In this document: positions 22,031 through 33,700 of the stretch, piece by piece
How the letters are laid out: each line of letters begins with the position of its first letter
How positions within the stretch are numbered: the first letter of the stretch is position 1
NCBI GenBank assembly: GCA_024291935.2
Contig: CM044321.1
Span: 64,350,985 to 64,414,984 of the forward strand
DNA length: 64,000 nucleotides
From: Okapia johnstoni
Taxonomy: Eukaryota > Chordata > Mammalia > Artiodactyla > Giraffidae
Direction of reading: 5' to 3'
Made by a program: the position numbers and the translations under genes
Notes under the pieces: generated by a model
Seen by the model: only the letters and a program-made list of their open reading frames with translations
Databases searched by the model: none
Told to the model about the DNA's origin: nothing

Positions 22031-22724
22031 AATGAACCCACAACCTCCCCACTAGGATGCTAGTGAAACCCACAGCCAGGGGTGATGAGAGCAGACACTG
22101 CTGTGGTCTCAGACCAGATCCTTTTCCAGTGTTTACTGTTTTCTGATCAAACTCAGCTTCTGCAGTTCACATTCAACTGCCTGGTTATTTGCAAGAATTT
22201 GTTCTTATACCCCACTTCCTAGATGGCTTTGGGTGTTCTGTCTGCTGTGTTTGAAGTTTTAATCTTAAAAAAAAAAAAATTCCTACTGCTTCAGAGAGAA
22301 TTCAGCTACTGGAATCCCTGGTGTCATTTTTACTTCTCTCAAATTTCGATATTAGAGGATAATAAACAGCTCTTCAAAAAATGCAACTTGGTTTAAAGGT
22401 AAAAAGCTCAGTAAACACACCTTGCTTTTATATGAATGTCTTCCACAAATATCTGTAATTGGAGGCAAAAAGGAAGTTTAGAGATCTTTGGTGTTTGTTG
22501 GCAATGAAAATAGTATTTCCAGGGTTAGGTATCCTCGGAAGACTCTTCTACATCACTGTGATGCCCCAAGACTATTTTTCTTTCTTCTGTTTACTTGATA
22601 TTCCTTGATCGTAAAGCTGTCGATTTGCAGCAAAATACTGCTTTGCTAAGAATTTGCCATGTATTTCTTTTACCTGAGCATCATGGTCAGAACTTGTCTC
22701 TAGGCAAAGGGTGACAGAAGATAT

Positions 22725-23230
22725 CATTTGTTCACCAAACAGAAATTTAGCACCTACTAGGTTTTCAGATATTGTGCTAGGTGATGGGAATACAGTGGTG
22801 ACTAAGACAATGATGGTCCCTCCTTTTACAAAGCTTATACTTTCTATTTATGCCTTTATAATGAATTGATACAAAAATTCTATTTTACTGGGATGATGAA
22901 AAAATTAAGTAAGTTACTGTATTTAACAAGTGTCTCCACTATTAAGTGCCAGGGGTTACCTTACTATAGGCAAGAGGCTTCCCAGAGCATTCCCTAAAGA
23001 AAGGATTAACTGAGACTGACTGCAAACATAGCTCTCAATGAATGTAGCTCTACCGATGACCAGGATGCCATTGAGGCCACTGAAAGGACAGTAGTTCTCA
23101 TCATTAAATATGCAATTTAGAAAGTCCACTCTGGATGCAGTGAGGGGAAAGATGCTAAACTGGAAGTCTGCACTGTGCCAGTAGGAAGTGAAGGGAGTCT
23201 AAGAAAACTGCCATAGGTAGAAAGAGAAAG
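22725..23230 (-). mobile_element. L2 LINE fragment, diverged
   Basis: TTAGCACCTACTAGGTTTTC, GTGCTAGGTGATGGGAATAC and AAGTCCACTCTGGATGCAG resemble the reverse complement of L2. The middle part is poorly preserved. Confidence 0.5.
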
Positions 23231-23239
23231 GGAAAGGCT

Positions 23240-24220
23240 CAAAGACATTTATAAGACAGAAATAAGAGGACTTCAGTGTTTTTCTTTGTTTTTTTTATGT
23301 TGAGGTAAAGAAATGACAGACATGAAAACTGTTGTAGAAGTTTCTGGCTCCAGTGACTAGGTGAGCGGTGCTCTCCACTGTGTTCTGGGTTTAGGGTTAT
23401 GAGTGGACGACGAGCGTTGTGAAAAAGATAAGAGGTGCAGGCCAGACTTCAGATATGATGATCAGTCTGCTCATCACCACCCATATAAATCACAAACTTT
23501 TGCAAAGAAAATGTGTGAACCACAAAAACCGCACTTGGCTACTTTAAAGAAATAACCAGTGAATAAAATATTAATACATTAAAGCATTTAATTTGCTATT
23601 AAGGTTTTGCTCTCCAGTAATAATATAAATAAACCAAATGATGTTATTTCCTCCAGATAAGGAGGTTATTGACAGGTCTCAGTCCTAACCCATCTTAACT
23701 CTGCTTCCCCCGGTGCTCCCCATGGTGTCTGGCACACAGGAGTGGGGGCAGCTGCATGGAGCTCCGCTTCATGTTTCTCCAATACTCATGCTTTAGTAAA
23801 CAAATAAAAATGTACACTAGAGATGTTCACATAAACTAATTCATAAAGAGTGTCAATATATTTAGCTAATTATAAATTATGTCACGCAGTTAGCCATTTT
23901 TTTTTTTTTTTTTGTCACAGGGGAAACATTCTTACTGGGTAGGTAGGTAGATTAAAAAAGATCCTTATCTTCATAACTAATGCCATTAAGATTTGGGTGG
24001 GGGTATTCCATAGAGGAATGACAAATTAATCTAGATGAGAAATAGGGAGAAAAAGACATGTATATATACACATATGTATATAACTTTAATACTATATTTC
24101 TATATGATATCTAATACACAGAAACAGATACATGAGACAAACTATATTATTTACCAACAATCTCCTTCTATAAACACTGAGATATGGTAAAATTCTGCTT
24201 AAAAAAAAAATCACAGAAAA
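23240..24220. other. Intronic sequence with simple repeats
   Basis: It holds a T17 run at 23897..23913 and TATA-rich words at 24060..24110. No exon or named element was recognised. Confidence 0.4.
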
Positions 24221-24224
24221 CAGC

Positions 24225-24640
24225 ACAAATTGCTCTTTTTGATTAAAAACATGATTAACCTCCCCCAGAGTACAGCTGAAACAATATGGAAATACTATTT
24301 TGATCTATAAGACTGGCAAAAATCTAAAACTTTGATTGTGAGGAAAACAGGCAATCATGTTGCTGGGGAAAGTCCAGGTTAGTATAACATATTAAGAACA
24401 TTCTGTCATTGCCTATCAAAAATGTCAAATATATATGCCCTTTGATGCAGCCGTTTCATTTCTAGGGATTTATCCTGTGGATATAAACTCAAGAAAGCAA
24501 GATGAAGATGAAGTACACACCAGATTTTTCATTTCAGAATTGTTATAATTAAAAAAGAATGGAAAGAAGTGACCATGTGTGGGAAGGAGGAGGACACTAA
24601 ATAAAAAAATATACATTAAATAAAATTTTTTTTAAAGTAT
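24225..24640 (+). mobile_element. Old L1 (L1M-type) 3' fragment
   Basis: ATAAGACTGGCAAAAATC, CCTTTGATGCAGCCGTTTC and TTCTAGGGATTTATCCTGTG match the L1 ORF2 C-terminal coding region. It is old and frame-broken. Confidence 0.78.
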
Positions 24641-25839
24641 CAAATAAGCTTACATTATTTGAAATATCTTCTAAAAAAAATACGAAGTTACAAATAAAAA
24701 TTAGCTATGTAAGTGAATAATTATTTAGAATGACAATAGAACAATTACAACAAATACTGGAGGCTTAGAAATGTAGGTTTTTGTTTATTTCTTTTCCCTG
24801 AGGCGTCTTAAGGCAATTGAGTAAAGTGAGATCACAATACAATCCTTGGTAACTCGGATCTCTCACAAGGCCCTGTGGAGTAAGGGGCCCTGATGCAAAA
24901 GCTTCATTAGCTTGCAGATTACAGGAAATCTACAAGTAAATATAGGTGTCTCGATGATGTATATACTCAAAATAATTTCTAGTTGACGTAAGCTTACTTA
25001 ATTTCTCAATATACATTTTAATTTATTTTTAAAAATGTGCCAGTGTAGATCAGAACTGTCAGGTATGCCTTAAACAGGTAATAACTTCCTTAAGTTTACC
25101 ATACCTATAACAAATCTTGTTGACATCACAAGCAATATATTTAGTATTAATATTAAGTGTAATATTAATATTACGCAATTTTAATTAACATTGTGGTTTT
25201 ATGTAATTTTTATTAATAGTAAAATACCTAATGAATGTTCAACATTATATTTCAAAGTATTTAAAAGATATTGGATAATCATGGAAAAATACTCTTTTCC
25301 TGCCCATTTAAAAAAAAAAAAAATCAATGCTTTCTTGCTCAAGGACTAATACGCCTGTGTTCAGTTGCTTTAAACTATCTTTGCCTGAAAAGTATTTCTC
25401 ATGTGATGAGGAAAAGATATTTTAATGCATTTTGAAATAAAAACTCTAACCTCTAATAAATGCCTAGGCATCTAGGCATTAAAAGGAAATTCAATGGTAA
25501 ATCAAAACTAAACAAAAATTACATTTCCTCCAACTTTTTAGCTCCAAGGTAGGGTTTTACAAAGTAATTTTAAAAAGAAAGTTTAATATATGATAGCTGA
25601 CAATTTCAAACTAATCCCTAACTCTACTTGCTTTTTCTTTTCTGAACCGCTGAAGCAAAGTCCAATAGACAGCAGAAGATGAATCTCAGGTCCAGTACAA
25701 GCTTTTCAAGCCTAATCAAATGGGTGTAAAAAGATATATAAAAAGATGAAAGTGCTTTGCTTTTACATATGGCAAAATAAATCGGTGAAAAGCTGAAAAA
25801 AGAAGTGAGATGTTCCGCAGGGGCAGGTTAAGTCTGATG
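24641..25839. other. AT-rich intronic sequence, nothing recognised
   Basis: It contains TAATATTAATATTA words near 25150 and an A-run near 25310. No exon or named repeat was identified. Confidence 0.4.
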
Positions 25840-26110
25840 CTAATGCTTACTTAAAATGGTGACAGTCTGGAGTGGTGAAGCCTTGCTGGGCTGCTTTAAT
25901 TTCTCCCTGGAATAGCTCTTTCCCAACCTTCTGCAGCACATCAAAGTCTCAGGAGCTCAATTAAAATTGGATTATATTGAAATGCTCTATCTATGGGAAC
26001 TGTGTGCTCACTAACACTTTTCTCTCAGTAATACTCCAGATGACAGTTGCCCATCCCAATTTAAACAGTTGTCATAGAGACGGGGAACTAAAGCAGCAGA
26101 AACTAACAAT
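25840..26110. promoter_or_regulatory. Candidate conserved noncoding element
   Basis: This is unique sequence with balanced composition (GACAGTCTGGAGTGGTGAAG, CTCAATTAAAATTGGATTAT, GACAGTTGCCCATCCC). It is free of repeats and of readable coding frames. CAATTAAAATTGGATTA combines homeodomain-like words. The call is based on appearance only. Confidence 0.35.
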
Positions 26111-27230
26111 ACAAAGGAAAGGTAAGGGCTAAGATTTCTGTGAATGAGGAGCTTGCTTTTTTTCAGCAACACTGTTTATTACACCGATGACAAAGTACAA
26201 GAGACAAACAATATTCCACTTTGTGTCTTGCATGTGAATGGAATGATAACTAATGGTAGCACTAAGATTATGTCAACATACATAGCCAAGTGTTTTCTAT
26301 CAAGGCGTGTTCTGCTTTTACTAAAAATAAAATCAACTGTTTCTCCCAATAGAAAGCAGCTATCAGATACTGTAAGAGTAAAGAGACTACGGCTATCAAG
26401 CCTATAAAGATGCCAATATCTACTTCTTAATTGCAGGTAAAATCCAGAAAGAATTATTTCTTGGCTAAAGATCCGTTTTCCTTTCAACAACACAGTTTTA
26501 AAAGTTTAAATTTGGGGTTGAAAATGATAAAGCATGACCTGCATGCGTGCATGTTTCAAACGTATACCAATTTTTAGTAAATCCAGTAAACTTTAAAAGG
26601 GGCCCTAATACTGACAAAAAAAAATTTCTAAATTTGATTCTGTAACTTATTTCTGGTTTTAATTAGCAGGTATTCTATAACCTTCTATAATTTCTCTTCC
26701 TGGCATCAGAGTTTACCTACATGGGTGGAAAATTCTGTCAGCTCCCTAGAAGCCCAAGAATGAAGATAGCTTAAATTTCTGGCAGTTCTAAAGAGTAGTG
26801 TATTTGAGAGTGTAGGCTGCTACTAATGGCACTATGTTCTCATGTAGATGGCATGTCTCTGGCACTAGGAAAACTCTTAACCTTTCTTGTAATTGGCTTA
26901 TTGCAGGTCCCAAGGTTGTTTTCCAATCACTGTGCGGATCACCATGGAAATAAACCGACTATTGTGATTTTAGGGAGTACTGTGTTTTGTTTTGTTTTTT
27001 TTTTCTTTTAAGATCTCAGTACCTGGGGCTCTTTTTCTCTTGGGAAGACTCTGCTAGGATTCTGAAGCAGCAACAAGGCAGAGTGCACAAAGAGCAGGCC
27101 AAGAGGGAAGGAAACAAAAATGTGTCAGAAAATCTAAAAACCACGCAGATCAAAATTTGTCAAAACAAGGCCCTGGTTTAAACCAACAAGGAGGGCCCCT
27201 ACAGCTTGGGCCTTGACAAAGCACAGACTC
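26111..27230. other. Intronic sequence, nothing recognised
   Basis: Overlapping frames at 26144..26493 show no splice sites or domain. No named repeat was recognised. Confidence 0.4.
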
Positions 27231-27233
27231 TTT

Positions 27234-27263
<30 letters not shown>
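27231..27263. repeat. (TTTA)n microsatellite
   Basis: About eight near-perfect TTTA units lie in a row. It is likely to vary in length. Confidence 0.95.
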
Positions 27264-27264
<1 letters not shown>

Positions 27265-27279
27265 GCCCAGCTGTAGAAA

Positions 27280-27470
27280 ACACCATCTAATGAACCTGTC
27301 TGGGGCGGCTGTCCCCATCCTGTCAGGCATGTCAGGAAATGACAAGCACTGGGGACAGGCCGCCGCCAGTCATAGACAGGCCTGCCAGCTGGAGAGTTCA
27401 GCCCCAATCTAATCACACCACCAGAAAATAACTTCCACGCTTTCAGCCTGACAGGATGGACTGGAGGAAA
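27280..27470. promoter_or_regulatory. GC-rich unique element, candidate conserved noncoding
   Basis: This is a sharp GC-rich island in AT-rich DNA with paired words, GGGGACAGGCCGCCGCCAG and GGCGGCTGTCCCCATCC. These are partly inverted and could form a stem: GGCGGCTGTCCCC and GGGGACAGGCCGCC. CCTGTCAGGCATGTCAGG and GCCTGACAGGATGG repeat the CTGACAGG word in both orientations. No coding evidence was found. Confidence 0.35.
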
Positions 27471-27832
27471 AAAAAAAATTAGGGCTGGAAACAATGCTTT
27501 TTGTTTCAATGATATATCATTTTTACGAAGTAATTAAAAGGAAATATTACTAACACACACATCCATGTTACTTTGTATTAATGCAACAAAGTATAAATGT
27601 TGTTATTAGAAATGGATATAAAGGTTACTTTGCTAATACGGACACAGAAAAAGAAAGTGAGAGCACCTTCATTTCTTGCCTTACCTAGGCTATATTGTAT
27701 TGGAAGTTTAACATTGTTCTCAACTTGGTTTATTGATATCATAATCAGTTATCTTCAGAGTTTTCTTGTAGAGATCATTGGGGAGCAGCGGTGTTGATTT
27801 TATTTCTTGCGTTTTGAAAACCAGTATGTATG

Positions 27833-27893
27833 AACCCGGGTCTCCTGCACTACAGGCAGATTCTTTATCAACTGAGCCACCAGGGAAGCCCAA
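27833..27893 (-). mobile_element. Bov-tA head fragment
   Basis: GAACCCGGGTCTCCTGCACT and ACTGAGCCACCAGGGAAGCC are the reverse of the tRNA-like head. The 3' half is absent. Confidence 0.92.
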
Positions 27894-28539
27894 TGCATGA
27901 AGAGAGTAACAGGATGAAACTAGTATTTTCCAGTGGCATATTTACTGCATTTGTGATGTTGAAAGAAAGTGTTATTATGAATAAACACGACCCAATGAGG
28001 ACATTATGACTTGGCTTGTGTTTATATTGCATAACTTGACACAAGGGACTAAAAAGTAAAGAGTTGTGGTAAAAATCACAGTCTGATTAATTTCTGTGAA
28101 TCAGATGGTCGTTTTAGCATCAGGTAGATCATCACATAAGTATGTTCACCTTACACATAACTATTGAAAGTAAAGTTACATGTAATATGTACAGGTCAAC
28201 CCCTGGTTCATGATATGACCACATATAAATAAATGATTATATAATAAAATACACTTTACACTCAGTAGTGTTTTTCAGTCACATTTTCCATAGGGTAACT
28301 GCAAGCATTCGCACCAAAACAAAAAAGGCTCTGTGTGTATCTGTGTGTCTATAAATCCACAGAACAGGCTGAAAGTGCTATTCATTCTGATTGCTAAAAG
28401 TACACTCCCACTTATTTTTAAAGTCATGAGTCACAACATTCAATTTAATGGTTGTAACATTACATTAAATATTAATATGTTTGAGATATGTTACTGAAAA
28501 TGTCACTATTGAAAATATGAATTTAGAATCTAATAACTG
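27894..28539. other. AT-rich intronic sequence, nothing recognised
   Basis: No exon, RNA gene or named repeat was identified. Confidence 0.4.
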
Positions 28540-28715
28540 CCATGTACTAGCTTGGGTGATTCAGTCAACTTAAGTGACCTCTGTGAGCCAGTTTCCTCAT
28601 CTATAAAATGGTTAAAATAATGTCTGCCTCATGGAATTGTGGATTAGACACTGGGCATAGGGTATCCAGCACAATGCTTGGGACATAGTGCATGACTAAC
28701 AAAGTTGCTATCGCA
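28540..28715 (+). mobile_element. MIR SINE
   Basis: CTGTGAGCCAGTTTCCTCAT, CTATAAAATGGTTAAAATAA and GCACAATGCTTGGGACATAG are clear MIR core and 3' landmarks. Confidence 0.88.
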
Positions 28716-28850
28716 TTTTACTTAAGAGAATCCAAAGAGCAAACAATACAAAATTAGGTTTTACTGTCTAAAAATAATACTCCCTATGGAGAGCAAATAT
28801 GGGGCTGGATATTGATTCTACTGTATAAAAGACAAGTCTTTCATAATAGC

Positions 28851-28930
28851 CCAATCACACTGAAATCACAGTAAGTAAACAGAATGCAGCAATTGAGACA
28901 GGAATATTCCTAAACTATGGTAATCACCCT
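28851..28930. repeat. 80-bp direct repeat, left copy
   Basis: This is the left member of a direct duplication that flanks the Bov-tA at 28931..29131. By eye it differs from the right copy at about six of 80 positions, with no gaps. Confidence 0.93.
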
Positions 28931-29131
28931 AAGTGTTAGTTGCTCAGTCATGTCTGACTCTTTGCAGCCCCATGGACAGTAGCTCACCAGGCTCCTCTCT
29001 TCATGGGATTTCCCAGGCAAGAATACTGGAGTGCCATTTCTTTCTTCAGGGGATCTTCCTGACCCAGGGATTGAACCCATGTCTCCTGCATTGCAGGCAG
29101 ATTCTTTACCATCTGAGCTACCAGGGAAGTC
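28931..29131 (-). mobile_element. Bov-tA SINE between 80-bp direct repeats
   Basis: This is a full reverse copy: GTTAGTTGCTCAGTCATGTC at left, ACCATCTGAGCTACCAGGGA at right. It ends exactly where the second copy of the flanking repeat begins, so the duplication and the SINE share one boundary on each side. Confidence 0.95.
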
Positions 29132-29211
29132 CCAATTACACTGAAATCGCAGTAAGTAAAGAGAATGCAGCAACTGAGACAGGAATATGCCTAAACTATG
29201 GTTATCACCCT
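29132..29211. repeat. 80-bp direct repeat, right copy
   Basis: This is the right member of the duplication. It begins CCAATTACACTGAAATCGC and ends CTATGGTTATCACCCT. Unlike a normal 7-20 bp LINE-driven target duplication, it is about 80 bp long. Confidence 0.93.
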
Positions 29212-30240
29212 TACTCCCCTCAAACAACCATGAGAATCTCAATGAATACAAGAGAATAGGACTAAGCTACTCTCTTCTAAGATAACTGAGGTGAAGTGGG
29301 CATGCATTTAAAATGTCACATTTTCTTATACAAAGTACATGTTTCTAACATATAATGACTTCACTCAAGCTTTTGTGTATAATTTTGTCATTAGTTTGCT
29401 CAGTACTGTGTTCCTGGTGCATTATCTAATTCATTTCAGTCATGTAGGAGAAAGGAGAGCTATGGCCTAATGACCTCAATTTTCACTTAAAGAAACAAAT
29501 TTCCTTTTTGCAAACTAAGACAATTTTTCTCCTGTCAACCTTATTTTAAAATATTAACCTTATTCCCATTACAGTAAATATTCATATTTGTCATCCAGGT
29601 TTGCTTATAATTGCAACTTTATCAAGTTATAAAATATTGCTCCTGCTCTTACTTTACCTATCCCAAAGAAAAGATGAAAAATAAAATTTTCAATGAATTA
29701 TCTTTGCTACCATGTAAATGCACTTAAAAATGTCTTCTTTATTTTTGTTTGGCATCAACTAACATCAAGAAAGAGAGCAAAACAAGGCAAATAGAATATG
29801 ATTACAGGTTTCTGGATGATGACCAGATACACTCTTTCTGGAAATCTATGGCCTGCCCTTCTGTTAAAAGCCATCATAATGGATGCACTTATTCTTGGAG
29901 TAAAATTATTGGATATATGAAATACTGAAAATTTGATAGGAAGTCTAAATTGAGCATGATCAAATTACTATAATGCATCCATAAAATAATGTGGAGTTAC
30001 TAGGAAAAAAGGAAGAGAACAGAACCATGGTGGAGTAAACTTGTATCTGTAATGTTTTGTTTCATAAAGATGATCAAAAGCAAATATGGCAGAATTTTAC
30101 AGTATGTTAAAGGTAGACATCAGATACATGGCATTGATTATATACTCTTATTTTTTTTTCTGTTGATGTATTTAACAGTAAGATAATTTAAAATATTAAC
30201 AAAATGAAAAGTATTGAGTGTTATGCTTTTATATCTATCT
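29212..30240. other. Intronic sequence, possible L1 remnants
   Basis: 29950..30120 vaguely resembles an old L1 3' region (CATCCATAAAATAATGTGGA). The rest is unassigned AT-rich DNA. Confidence 0.35.
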
Positions 30241-30244
30241 CTCT

Positions 30245-30450
30245 AAAGATGTGCCAAACACTTTCACATGTTCAACTTTATTTAATCATCATAAAATCAC
30301 TGTGTGATGGGTAGGGACAGAATTTCTACTTCCATTTTATCAGTGAGACGGAAAAGACTTAATGATGTTAGCCTACTTCCATCAAGGTCACAAAGGCCTG
30401 AATGCTGGTGGAGCTGAGACTACAGCCTCAGAGTTTCCATATAGAGCACA
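30245..30450 (-). mobile_element. MIR SINE
   Basis: The plus strand reads CACTTTCACATGTTCAACTT, TTCCATTTTATCAGTGAGAC and AAGGTCACAAAGGCCTGAAT, the reverse of the MIR 3' end and core. Confidence 0.78.
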
Positions 30451-32085
30451 TTCTCCCAAAAACGTGGGCAGGTTTTCTCAAATGTATTTTATTAATAATA
30501 TTTTCAATGATTTCTATAACCATTTAATGTATATCTTGGTAAACATTCAATGATATGCTATACAAGGCACTAAAGCAAAGCAACTATATTAAAAGCAATA
30601 AAATTTAATAGACTTCGATAGTAACTCACTGATAAGCATTAATTTGTCTTAAATTTTTTCTGAAACACGGTAGGACACCAAAAAATAAAAAGTAATAAAT
30701 GTTGTGATTCAGCATAATACTAAATAAATGACATCAATTTTAGTTCTATACACAAAAATTAAAAAATGGATCCATGTCAAGAATCAGAATACATTGTGCC
30801 CCACTTTTATAATGCTGTCTGAATAAAAGCCTTCTAATCATTCATCCAGGTGGTCTGTTCTTAAAACAGTACCTTGCCTGCTGATCAGGAACATCCAGAT
30901 AAGGGCTTGCAGTTGTAACTCTTCAACATTGTGTAAACAAGCCTTTACTGGGAAGACAGTTGTTTTCTACTTTTCCATGATATATAAACCAATATGTTCA
31001 ATTATAAAATTCATATTATATACACTAATTAATGCTATTTTTAATAAAATAAAATCCAAGTGATGTCCTAAAGCTTTTATGTTTTCCTTGGAAAATGTTT
31101 GGCTTTATTGGGTTTGCTAAGAAAGACAAACTCAATGTTGAAACAAAGGAATTTAAAAATTACAATATGGTTCAATGACATAGACCTTAATACAGAATCT
31201 ACTCTACCTGGAATAAATAATCTATGAATGTGTTGAGGATGGTCCTGTAAATGGAGCTCATAGGAAACACTGCTAGGCACTAGGAAGAAGTGAGTCATAG
31301 GAGATGGGAGGAGGGAAGAGCTTTGGGGGCACTCTCTGTACCCCTTTCCTCACTCACACGGTATTGCTCAATGCTGATTGGCTGTTTGGAACATAACTAA
31401 AGGATTTGATTTGTTCCTTTGGAGCACAGTCAAAAAGAGAAGGATCTTTCTCTCTTTTAACCTCTAGCACAGTTCTTCCTGATGGACCCTGAGTCAGCTC
31501 CAACTGTGGTGTAGACCTAGAGGGAGCACGTGAAGCGCTGGAGTCTCCTCTTTGCCATGCCTCAAGGAAAGAGCTCTCATTAAAGACATCCTACCAATTA
31601 GCTTCACTGGGGTGATTATCCATCTTTTAGGATCAATACAGCAAAAGAGTATTGAGGAAACAATGAATATCAAAACATTACCATGGAATGTGACGAAAAG
31701 AGGCTGGCAATATATGTTCTTAGTTTTAAATGCTGTCATCTAACAGAAAAATACATGAATCAAGCATTCATTTTAATTTCAAAGAAAGAACATATCAAAG
31801 GAAAGAACAGAAAGAAATAAAGTTAAAATAAAAATAAAATCAATATAAAGTTAAAGAAGTAAAAATCTTGAAAGTCTAAAAATGGTTCTTTGAAAAAAAA
31901 AGTGAAAAGACACAGCACTTGATACATACTAAAAAGTAGGGTTGTAACAATGGATATAGAAAGAAGCTTACAACTGAAAATGAATACTCTGAAAAACTAT
32001 ATTTTAAAATAATTTCTATTTTACAATGTTGAGCAACTCCCAGGAGAGGTAAGTATTGCTTGGATAGTAACTAACTGGGTGTCCA
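30451..32085. other. Intronic sequence, nothing firmly recognised
   Basis: It is mostly AT-rich. 31300..31640 is less AT-rich and unique, but shows no splice-bounded coding frame. 31750..31900 is A-rich low complexity. Confidence 0.35.
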
Positions 32086-32089
32086 CATC

Positions 32090-32250
32090 TGGAGGGGTTT
32101 CTTCCACCGTGAGTTTCCACTTCAAGTTACTGTCTCTCAAACCTGAGGGTCCAGCCCAGACCTCCCCCAAGGCACAGAGCCATTGCCCAGTGTCCCCTTC
32201 AGCTGAATGTCTCACAGGAAACTCAATGAAATATGTTCCATATGAAACTT
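32090..32250 (+). mobile_element. L2 LINE fragment
   Basis: GGTCCAGCCCAGACCTCCCC and AGCTGAATGTCTCACAGGAA resemble the L2 coding 3' region. The reverse-strand 64-codon frame here is a by-product. Confidence 0.5.
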
Positions 32251-32267
32251 AGTGAAAGTGAAAACTG

Positions 32268-32476
32268 AAGGTGTTAGTCACTCAGTTGTGTCCGACTCTT
32301 TGCAACCCCATGGACTGTAGCCTGCCAGGCTCCTCTGTCCATGGGATTGCCCAGGTAAGAATATTGGAGTGGGTTGCTATTCCCTTTCTCCAGGGGATCT
32401 TCTCAATCCAGAGATCAAACTTGGGTCTCCTGCACTGCAGGCAGATTCTTTACCATCTGAGCCACCAGGGAAACCT
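32268..32476 (-). mobile_element. Bov-tA SINE
   Basis: This is a full reverse copy: GTTAGTCACTCAGTTGTGTC at left, CTTTACCATCTGAGCCACCA at right. Confidence 0.95.
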
Positions 32477-32910
32477 ATTTTCCTTAATACTTGCTCGTCT
32501 TGCTTAAGAAAAGTAAACTTAAATGCTTGATCATTCTGAAGTCAAGAATGAAATTCTGTGAAAATTAACTGTACTTTATGAGTTAGGTGATTACATTCAA
32601 AGTACCTAAATTCTTGAAGGCTTATATTTCTTATCTATCAAATAGTGAAAATAAGATAAAAATTCACAGAGACATTATGATGAATAAATAAAACAATGAT
32701 TAGAAAAATCTCTAGCATGGTGTTTCTGTGCGATATAATTGCTCAGAAAAAGCGTAACTATTACAGTAGTCAAGTTCCCTTAATTATCTTAATAGATGGT
32801 GCTATTATTCATGAAATAATCAAAGCTGAAAATCTGGAACTTATCTGTAAATGTTTTTGTTACTTTAATCGCTATCTCCAACTGATGACTAAACAATGCT
32901 GATTCTAGCT

Positions 32911-33120
32911 CCAAGTGAAAGCTGCTCAGTTGTGTCAGAGTCTTTGCCACCCCATGGACTGTAGCCTTCCAGGTCCCTCTTTCCATGTAATTCTCCAGGC
33001 AAAAATACTGGAGAGGATAGCCATTCCCTTCTCCAGGGGATCTTCCCAACCCAGGGATTGAAACCAGGTCTCCTACATTGCAGGTGGATTCTTTACCATC
33101 TGAGCTACCAGCGAAGCCCT
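32911..33120 (-). mobile_element. Bov-tA SINE
   Basis: This is a full reverse copy: AAGCTGCTCAGTTGTGTCAG at left, ACCATCTGAGCTACCAGCGA at right. Several changes from the consensus make it an older copy. Confidence 0.93.
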
Positions 33121-33229
33121 CCAACATAGTTCACAAATCTGCCCTTTCCTCTCCATTTCCAGGTCTAAAGCCATCACTTGGCCTACAGCAAGTCTCTTAA
33201 CTGGATCTGTAATCTGTTTTGATCCATGG

Positions 33230-33700
33230 TATACCCTGTAAATTATGTGTATGGTGCACTCACTTTTCCCCAGTCACAGCTGATTGAGACCAGGGTGAAC
33301 ACCTGTTTCAGGCACTAGCCAATCAGATTCCCTCTCCTTGAAATCTGAAACTAGAATTTTAGTTTGTATTGGAGCTGCAGGAAATTGTAGGGAGCCAGTG
33401 AGGCTACTCTGGGGTTTTGAGCAGGGAGATTTAGGGAAATCTAATCAGTGGAGAGAAATAACAATGGAGCAGAAGCAGAGACAAGAGACCACATGGCCAG
33501 AAAAAGGGAGAAATCTAGACTCTCCATATTTAGAAATTTAGGTTTTCCAACTCTCAGTTCCAGTCTCCCGTCAAGCTCCAGCTGTACTTGTCATTGGACA
33601 TAATAAATCACCCCTAACTGCTTAAAATAAGTTCTCTTTTAGTTTAAGCTAGTTTGAGTTATATTTCCTGCAGTCAAATGATTCCTGAAAGTTCGTACTT
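33230..33700 (+). mobile_element. Old LTR-like repeat, family unassigned
   Basis: The 3' part reads GACATAATAAATCACCCC, AGTTTAAGCTAGTTTGAGTT and TTTCCTGCAGTCAAATGATT, a layout like the end of old mammalian LTRs (polyadenylation signal, then a TTTGAGTT block). The assignment is uncertain. Confidence 0.4.
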
